Of a stretch of DNA of 12,124 nucleotides, positions 7,501 through 12,124 are shown in pieces (the stretch's first letter is position 1; every line of letters begins with the position of its first letter). This DNA comes from Candidatus Poribacteria bacterium (GTDB lineage: Bacteria; Poribacteria; WGA-4E; WGA-3G). The DNA lies in contig RKRO01000120.1 in NCBI GenBank assembly GCA_007571355.1, positions 1 to 12,124 on the forward strand. Direction: 5' to 3'. The translations under genes and the position numbers were made by a program. The notes beneath the pieces were generated by a model, which was given only the letters and a program-made list of their open reading frames with translations, was not told where the DNA came from and searched no databases.

Positions 7501-10500
7501 GTGGACACACACGGGAATGTGACGACGCGGCAGCCGCGCCGACGTGTGTTAATAGGCACTTTATTCGGAAGTAGTTTCGCTCCATAGTTCCCTAAATCGG
7601 GAGCATAGACGATGTCGCCTGAATCCTTGTCAAGGATATATGCCTCAACCTCTTGCGCACCGCCGAGTCGACGGGTCGCTCTACCTTCCATTGCTAACCC
7701 AGGTACCTCGAAGTTGCCTTTATTATCTCCCATAACGAACAGGTCGCCCCGGACCCCCATCATGGTTTTATGCTTTCTGCGGAGGGTCAATATTGGGTAA
7801 GGCACCGGTTTATTCGGAAGTGCGGACTCACGCGCATCAAATTCGACGACATCGCCGAACAGGTTACAATAGAAATTACCGACCCGAGCGGCAGTCGGCA
7901 TCTCTTCGTCGCGGAGTGCCTGGATGAGTATGGATGCGAGGGTCTGTGCCTGCTGATGGAGATTACCACCTTCACTTAAGTCGACACGATCAATGGTGTC
8001 AAGTGGGGTATCGGTTAAAACGCGGGCATCTTCAATCGTTGCAAAAGCGATACCGGTTTTGCCAACGAGTGTCGCGACTTCACTGTCAAAAGCGATTTTA
8101 CCTGGGATATATGTTTTCCATGTTTTTCCACCGCTTGCGGATATAGCGTTCACGAAGTTCGACTGACCACCGAGTCCAGCGATCGAAATCAGCGTTTTGA
8201 TGTCCTCAATTTCGTCATCGGTAAAGGTATCTGGATCTTCATGTCGGAGTCGAAGCATCGTATCAAGTCGCTCGCGCGCCCGAATGCTATTTTTTCGATT
8301 TTTCTTTGCACTGCGCACATCGTTTCGAATGAAACGTTCAACCTCTTTTCGGACATAGTCCATATCTTTGAGCATATCCTCGGAAGGTTCACCTTGATTG
8401 CGCCATTGCTCGAACTGCATCTTCATGAGTCGGCTCACACCGCTGAGCCCAGTCAGTTTACTGAAATGCGAACTGAGCAAAGTTTCGAGTGTCTTCCCTT
8501 CAAGAGCAGCCTTGTCAGAAATCCCGTTTGCGACGTTCCATTGACGCGCCATAACGGCTTGTCGGATTTGGTCATCCGTCCACTGCCAGAGTTTACGGAT
8601 ACGGACACCGAAGTCGGCATCTTGTGCGTAGGTCGCAAGTTTATTACCGATACTTGCAAACTCACGCCGGAGCACAAATTCGGGTTCTTGATCGTAGAAC
8701 CACCCTTTGTTGAATACGCCGAACTGATCCGATTGGGAGGAGAGGTCAACACTAATAAAGAGCGAGGTGTAGTAACGGTTGAACAGGTCCTGGAGTGCGA
8801 TCGCTGCTTCAATCTGCCCAAGTTTCCGATTGTATTCGTCGGTATCGATGCGCAGCATCTTTTCAATACGACTCTGAATGTTGCGGAAGCGAGCATTCCG
8901 TAGCGTTAGCATGTTGTCGCGTAGCAGGTTTTTCGTTTCTTCATCAACATCTGTATTCAATGTCGGAAGACGTTTGAGCAGGTTGTCGAGTGCCACAAGA
9001 TCCGTTTTTGCTCGCTTTTTAACTGTTGCTAACAGTTCTTTTTCGTTGATATATGCCGCGACGCGTGAACGGAGATCAAGTGCTTGTTCCACCTCACGCT
9101 CCGATAGATAGTGTTCCAGGATGAGCCGTTCTTCAGCGAGGTACTCACGTCCTAAAGTTTGGGCTGTCGCGAGCAAATTCTGGATACGGGTTCGCTCCAA
9201 TCGCGCGTTTCGGAGGGCGATTTCAAATATCCCCTGCTTATCTTTCAGTAAGTCCGCAACCAACACACCTGTGTCAACGGTATCATCGGATTCAGCGAAA
9301 CGTTGTCGGAGTTGCGTGTCAATTGTGTTGAGGCGCTCCACACCGGCTTTTGACAAGTATGCCCCGCCGTAAAGCAGTTTTCCATCATCAGCACCTTTCC
9401 ACAATGCTGTCTCCTTGAGTTTGCGGATGCTTGCCTTAATTTCATCTTCTATAGGCTGGCTGTCAGCGATTTGTGAAAGCACTTTTTCGAGGAGTTGCTT
9501 CTCTTTTTCGACAGCACTCTCTTGCGTATCCGGAGCAGCATTTAGGATGCTACGTGCTCTCTTTGCCTTATTGAGACTGTGGAGGTCAAGGTGTCGGTCC
9601 AGTACCTTTTCGGGTGTCCACATCAGGGCAAACTTACGTTTATCGCTCATCTCCCAATCTGCAAGGACCGAGTTAAGCGTCTCTATGTCACGGACGAGTT
9701 CTTGTGGAAGGTCTTCTGGTACAGGTATGTACCAGGTCGATTCGCGTTGTTGTGGAATTAGATAAGCATCGTTAGGATGTTTCGCATATTCATCCACCTC
9801 ACCGGCTTCAACGGTGCGAATAATTTTGTTGACTGCCCACACATCAAGCCGTGCGGTCGGGAGCGCGATTGTCTCTATTAATTCGGTTTGAGCGGTTCGA
9901 CTTGTGTTGAGCGCGACTGTGCGAACTTCAGCGAGTCTCCCAACAACATCTCGCAGGAAGTGTGTCGTTTGCAAAGCCTCTTTCTTTGAGCGTGCAAGAT
10001 TCGCTAACAAGAGACTCTTCTCTTCACCGGTAAAGCCCTGCTTCTCTCGTTTCCGATTCCTGTCTGCTTGTTTCTTTTGACGCTCGGAAAAATCGCGTTG
10101 TTGATTCGTGAGGTGGTCGATTTCAGCGCGTGTCTCTGCTAAACCGTCGAGTGTTATTCCGAGCGATTCGATATCTGCTTTGACCTGGTGTATACCGTGG
10201 AAGAAATTGGAGGGGAGATCCACGAGGACGCTCCGGTCGATCGAGAGCAAGAGTCTTCTACCGAGTTCCTCAAATTCGATAATATCGGTAGAGAGCCCGC
10301 GGCGGAGTCCATGCATCGTCGGTGTCCCGGGGGAGTCTGTATCCGCACCGACAATATCCTGCCCGATTCCTTCCATAAATGCTCGCATGCCAGCCAGGCC
10401 TTGGAAATGTCCATCAACTGCGACAAAAAGGACGGAGTAACCGGGACGATACTGCGGTTGGCTAAAGAGGCGTGCAAGTTCCATGAGCGTTGCGATACCA

Positions 10501-11912
10501 CAGGTCGGATCCGCACCAGGTGCCATTGCGGGGACGACAGACATCGCATCGTAATAAGCGGTGATAACAACAAGCTCATCGCTGAGCGTTGGATCACCGC
10601 CCTCTAAGAAACCACGTATGTTCTGTCCCACACGGCGTTCCCACGTCATTTTACCTCGCACACGAACATTAACCGCATTACCTTGCGCCTGCTGGTCTTC
10701 AAGCAGAGCTGTGAGGACATCGGCATCCGTTTTAGAAATCCAAAAACGTGGGATGTTAGCGGGAACAGTGCCAAATTTGTTTTCCGCTTCGCCTCGGATC
10801 GTTGTTTCGGGTTGGATGAAAATGACAGCGGTGCCACCGAGCATTGCTGCGTTGATGTAGCGGGTACTGGAGTTGAAGTCGAGGAGAACGATCGCGCCTT
10901 TTGGGATAAAGACATTTGATTCACTCGCAGCGACGAACTCGCCAGGTTCATCAATCTGTCCATCTTTGTTATTATCAATACCGTCGGTATCGTCCCCGGG
11001 AACTTCATCTGTCCAACCGTCAGCATCGTTATCGATACCGTCTGTCGCCCAGCCCTGAATCTCCGAGAGCAGCGGTATCTCGCCGTATTCATCAATGGTG
11101 CCGTCTTCATCGTTATCAATGCCATCGGATGCTTTTTGCAAGTGTTCATTGAGTATGTCATCGGTGATGCTGGCTTCAGTGATTCGGTAGCGTCGTGCAA
11201 GTGTTGTGAGCGTATCTCCCGCTTGGAGTTCGTACCAAAATCCACCGATATTGGTGCCGTTAAAGTCAGCGAGTTCAGCGTCGTCACCGTAAAGAAGCGG
11301 ACCGGATAACCCACCTGTTGGGATATAGACAGTACTCCCTTGAACCACAGGTGTCGCCAAAAATTCGTTTCGCTCGTCTGCAAGGATAACAGCTTCATCA
11401 ACTTGGAAACTGTCGGCAATATCTTTTAGCGTCTCCCCTGCTAATACGGTGTGTTTAATTGCATCTGCTAAGAGTGAAGTGCGTACAAGGTTCGGCCAAA
11501 GTGGGGTGAGTTCAAAAGTATGCAGGACGGTGCCATCAGGTGAGAGCACTTCAATGAGACTGTCACCGTGGTCAATCGGTACAGTGACTGGGAATTCACG
11601 ACTCTCAACGTTTTGCAAGCCGATTTCTACGAAGCGGTCAAAGATGTACTTACTTCCGCTTGCGGCCTGCGGATAGCCTGTTACGCGGCTCTCAAGGCTC
11701 GAAAGACGGGCAATATCCTTTCGGATGTTACCGATAGAGAGATCGTCCCGAATCTGGATCGCGGCGGTTTTCATACCAGTGCTGGAAACCGTCTGTGCAT
11801 CCGCAGTATCCAACAACCCGGTGAATAACAGCGCGGACACCAAAAACGTTAACACACTGATTACAGAAACAAAACATTGTGAGCAATATTCACACCTGCT
11901 ATGCATTCTCAT
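4587..11912 (-). CDS. Giant M28-peptidase-like / LysM / FtsX-permease fusion protein
   Basis: This 2441-residue protein starts at ATG 11912-11910, with GGTGAGG upstream. Residues 1-39 form a signal peptide (hydrophobic 14-34, cleavage probably after TADA). About 45-1330 is an M28-like ectodomain expanded by insertions: LysM at 154-198; a PA-like domain (about 203-400) that itself holds a second LysM (227-337) carrying three DGIDND-type loops (263-322); and a charged helical insert (about 530-1045). M28 landmarks are YYD 453-455, GAD 466-468, DGHFQG 500-505, VDLSS from 1055 and TDTPLDT from 1300. The usual zinc His and the Glu-Glu pair are replaced, so peptidase activity is doubtful. A strand-rich segment (about 1335-1600) includes a carboxypeptidase-regulatory-like stretch. 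Membrane spans lie near 1658-1674, 1687-1703, 1714-1735, 1781-1800, 2154-2172, 2195-2216 and 2241-2259. The last four frame a MacB-type periplasmic domain and an FtsX core with YERVREI coupling segment. The topology is consistent with ectodomain outside and C-terminus (2266-2441, unknown domain) inside. An ABC ATPase would be expected as partner but is not in the window. It is probably the first gene of the operon. Confidence 0.9.
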   Translation of the reverse strand: MRMHSRCEYCSQCFVSVISVLTFLVSALLFTGLLDTADAQTVSSTGMKTAAIQIRDDLSIGNIRKDIARLSSLESRVTGYPQAASGSKYIFDRFVEIGLQNVESREFPVTVPIDHGDSLIEVLSPDGTVLHTFELTPLWPNLVRTSLLADAIKHTVLAGETLKDIADSFQVDEAVILADERNEFLATPVVQGSTVYIPTGGLSGPLLYGDDAELADFNGTNIGGFWYELQAGDTLTTLARRYRITEASITDDILNEHLQKASDGIDNDEDGTIDEYGEIPLLSEIQGWATDGIDNDADGWTDEVPGDDTDGIDNNKDGQIDEPGEFVAASESNVFIPKGAIVLLDFNSSTRYINAAMLGGTAVIFIQPETTIRGEAENKFGTVPANIPRFWISKTDADVLTALLEDQQAQGNAVNVRVRGKMTWERRVGQNIRGFLEGGDPTLSDELVVITAYYDAMSVVPAMAPGADPTCGIATLMELARLFSQPQYRPGYSVLFVAVDGHFQGLAGMRAFMEGIGQDIVGADTDSPGTPTMHGLRRGLSTDIIEFEELGRRLLLSIDRSVLVDLPSNFFHGIHQVKADIESLGITLDGLAETRAEIDHLTNQQRDFSERQKKQADRNRKREKQGFTGEEKSLLLANLARSKKEALQTTHFLRDVVGRLAEVRTVALNTSRTAQTELIETIALPTARLDVWAVNKIIRTVEAGEVDEYAKHPNDAYLIPQQRESTWYIPVPEDLPQELVRDIETLNSVLADWEMSDKRKFALMWTPEKVLDRHLDLHSLNKAKRARSILNAAPDTQESAVEKEKQLLEKVLSQIADSQPIEDEIKASIRKLKETALWKGADDGKLLYGGAYLSKAGVERLNTIDTQLRQRFAESDDTVDTGVLVADLLKDKQGIFEIALRNARLERTRIQNLLATAQTLGREYLAEERLILEHYLSEREVEQALDLRSRVAAYINEKELLATVKKRAKTDLVALDNLLKRLPTLNTDVDEETKNLLRDNMLTLRNARFRNIQSRIEKMLRIDTDEYNRKLGQIEAAIALQDLFNRYYTSLFISVDLSSQSDQFGVFNKGWFYDQEPEFVLRREFASIGNKLATYAQDADFGVRIRKLWQWTDDQIRQAVMARQWNVANGISDKAALEGKTLETLLSSHFSKLTGLSGVSRLMKMQFEQWRNQGEPSEDMLKDMDYVRKEVERFIRNDVRSAKKNRKNSIRARERLDTMLRLRHEDPDTFTDDEIEDIKTLISIAGLGGQSNFVNAISASGGKTWKTYIPGKIAFDSEVATLVGKTGIAFATIEDARVLTDTPLDTIDRVDLSEGGNLHQQAQTLASILIQALRDEEMPTAARVGNFYCNLFGDVVEFDARESALPNKPVPYPILTLRRKHKTMMGVRGDLFVMGDNKGNFEVPGLAMEGRATRRLGGAQEVEAYILDKDSGDIVYAPDLGNYGAKLLPNKVPINTRRRGCRVVTFPCVSTTIYDLVDQRYLRTLRELEIYDALTDSAPEKFGMSKPWQQEGVSAAEPIALVYSEPNTRIKIGMAYGQIGKRLLLIKATKSGMKNPTLYTGEGFVVRENGRIRMTPYVVVRDMWWLDENRSRLYKRFGISSDRLDQLHQYASEYLARAETELLQNDYQQALKLARAAWGYESRAYPDVKQTGNDVVNGVMFYLALLMPFAYFMERLVFGFPNIHKQIIGSFGIFLLVFFFLSQVHPAFQITTTPVIILIAFVVLALTVIVISIIIRKFEEQLEKIRQEGNKVYKADVGRLSASSAAFSLGISNMRKRKGRTILTCCTLVILTFTVISFTSVRTFMHPNRTSLPQVTPRYTGLLIRDQYWRPLEEPVLTSVLNDMQKTQITVPALERLLGRKNEILIQDGQEPINIRETITALEQDGFIEQVDEESVVTVRNVVGPRAWYQSSGTGDQSFVQLTRTPNEIDTSPPTHQLTGEALTFAANMLVGMGETEPTITGIDRYLQYGKWFDRADASEWPTEWPYAIVLPKGMAELLKITESDMGKATVSVYGADFTVVGVLGIGFKDLTDNDGEELTPVDYQLMQQQRSRGATGDETLEGELQKYLHLTPDSIAILPYEVVMNQGGTLRSVAVNMEPGEDDPKILGAIDKLDLIMAPLMNRIALDFFVGRDKDTYLYSSIGMTSFSGMGNLFVPILIAALIVLNTMLGAVYERVREISIYSSVGLAPVHIAFLFLAEACVYAIVGAVLGYLMGQAIATTLVHFGWLAGLTLNYSSMSTVVATIIVMIVVLLSTLYPAIKASRMAVPDIERKWKLPEPEGDVWHFNLPFTVLEEEALGLNVFMRDYFEAHADESASDFYTDQVAFSETEEESYQISMMVWLAPYDLGVSQSIQFVTSPVGGEEEDLFKITLDVNRESGEIASWKRVNRRFLNLLRKQLLIWRTFSVDVRSEFHERGRTEGIQASEEETAQMDPALTPAD
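10947..11126 (-). repeat. Three DGIDND-type calcium-loop repeats inside the giant gene
   Basis: Residues 263-275, 291-303 and 310-322 each follow the pattern D-G-I-D-N-[DN]-x-D-G-x-[IT]-D-E. The regular Asp/Asn spacing resembles thrombospondin type 3, dockerin-like and MopE-type metal-binding loops, which bind calcium or other metals in secreted proteins. They interrupt the second LysM motif, between its second helix (ending NEH at 255-257) and its last strand (SNVFIP at 332-337). The spacers are 15 and 6 residues, and the DNA of the three units has diverged in third positions, so the array is not a recent expansion. Confidence 0.8.
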
Positions 11913-11922
11913 ACTGTAAAGT

Positions 11923-11931
11923 CCCTCACCT
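11923..11931 (-). promoter_or_regulatory. Probable ribosome binding site of the giant gene
   Basis: The minus strand reads AGGTGAGGG, giving overlapping Shine-Dalgarno options (AGGTG, GAGG) 11-14 bases before ATG 11912-11910. The spacing is slightly long. Met3 (11906-11904) would be further away, so the first ATG is preferred. Confidence 0.5.
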
Positions 11932-12018
11932 TTCTTTATTTTTCACACTTCTCCCAACGGGTACATACGCGAGTGTTTTTGAGGTTACTTACTCAGGTAC
12001 ACTGTGCGAAGGGAAGAC

Positions 12019-12044
12019 ACCGCGGTTTATCGTAGGACGCGGTT
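12019..12044. repeat. Short GC-rich repeat pair in the leader of the giant gene
   Basis: CGCGGTT occurs twice as a direct repeat (12021-12027 and 12038-12044, 17-base period). The same bases form an inverted pair, ACCGCG at 12019-12024 with CGCGGT at 12038-12043. It is a GC-rich island in an otherwise AT-rich leader (11913-12124), about 107-132 bases upstream of the start codon. It could be an operator, a leader hairpin or a fragment of a dispersed repeat. No convincing -35/-10 pair was found around it. Confidence 0.4.
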
Positions 12045-12124
12045 CATTTATTTTTTTGCATTCTGATTTCTTTAGATGTTTGCCATACAGACTTTTTTGA
12101 TACAATATTAGCAATAATGTGTAT

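Noticed and set aside
8241..8903. Plus-strand open frame of 220 codons
   Set aside because: It lies wholly opposite the giant gene, shows no recognisable domain, and its translation looks like an antisense shadow of the charged helical insert.
10407..10556. Active M28 zinc aminopeptidase
   Set aside because: The fold signature is present, but the aligned His and Glu-Glu positions are Tyr453 and His502-Phe503, so I do not call an active enzyme.
10947..11126. Minisatellite or CRISPR-like DNA repeat
   Set aside because: The repetition is at protein level (DGIDND loops), with unequal spacers and diverged codons, so it is neither a DNA tandem array nor a CRISPR.
10646..11419. Minus-strand open frame of 257 codons in another frame of the giant gene
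   Set aside because: It overlaps the LysM and calcium-loop region, which is clearly coding in the main frame. Its own translation has no domain signal.

Overview
The window carries six protein-coding genes, all on the minus strand, so transcription runs from high to low coordinates. Five appear complete and one is cut by the left edge. There is no rRNA, tRNA, insertion sequence, CRISPR array or other visible mobile element. Protein style suggests a Gram-negative-type bacterium from a little-cultured lineage: a very large M28-like/FtsX fusion, an OPT-type transporter resembling those of environmental bacteria, a stand-alone PqqD-family protein, and heptameric repeats between genes. My best guess is Candidatus Poribacteria or a neighbouring PVC/FCB-type lineage, but this is recall of protein style and no marker gene proves it.

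Layout in order of transcription. At 12124-11913 is the leader of the first gene, holding a short repeat pair and a probable ribosome binding site. At 11912-4587 is a 2441-residue protein with a signal peptide, a catalytically degenerate M28-peptidase-like ectodomain into which LysM, PA-like and calcium-loop modules are inserted, a long helical insert, seven membrane segments including a MacB/FtsX-type permease core, and a conserved-looking C-terminal domain. At 4478-4284 is a small protein with two membrane spans (GTG start). At 4200-2212 is a polytopic OPT-superfamily transporter (TTG start). At 2163-1126 is an uncharacterised protein built from two copies of one domain. At 1035-574 is a PqqD-family (RiPP-recognition-element-like) winged-helix protein. 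At 428-1 is the N-terminal part of a beta-type DNA methyltransferase, probably a separate unit.

The first five genes are close together, on one strand, and separated by 48-108 bases, so they plausibly form one operon. Three of the four gaps contain a pair of inverted arms built from a degenerate heptamer (CAGYYRY). In all three pairs the single internal mismatch sits at the same place with the same polarity, so it is a G-U wobble only in the gene-sense RNA. The fourth gap has the heptamer as a direct tandem.

Functionally the locus looks like an envelope system: a permease whose large outer domain could bind peptidoglycan (LysM) and peptide-like ligands (dead M28 fold), an oligopeptide-type transporter, and a PqqD domain, which in known cases binds peptides. 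No ABC ATPase, radical SAM enzyme or precursor peptide is visible in the window, so any concrete pathway remains inference.
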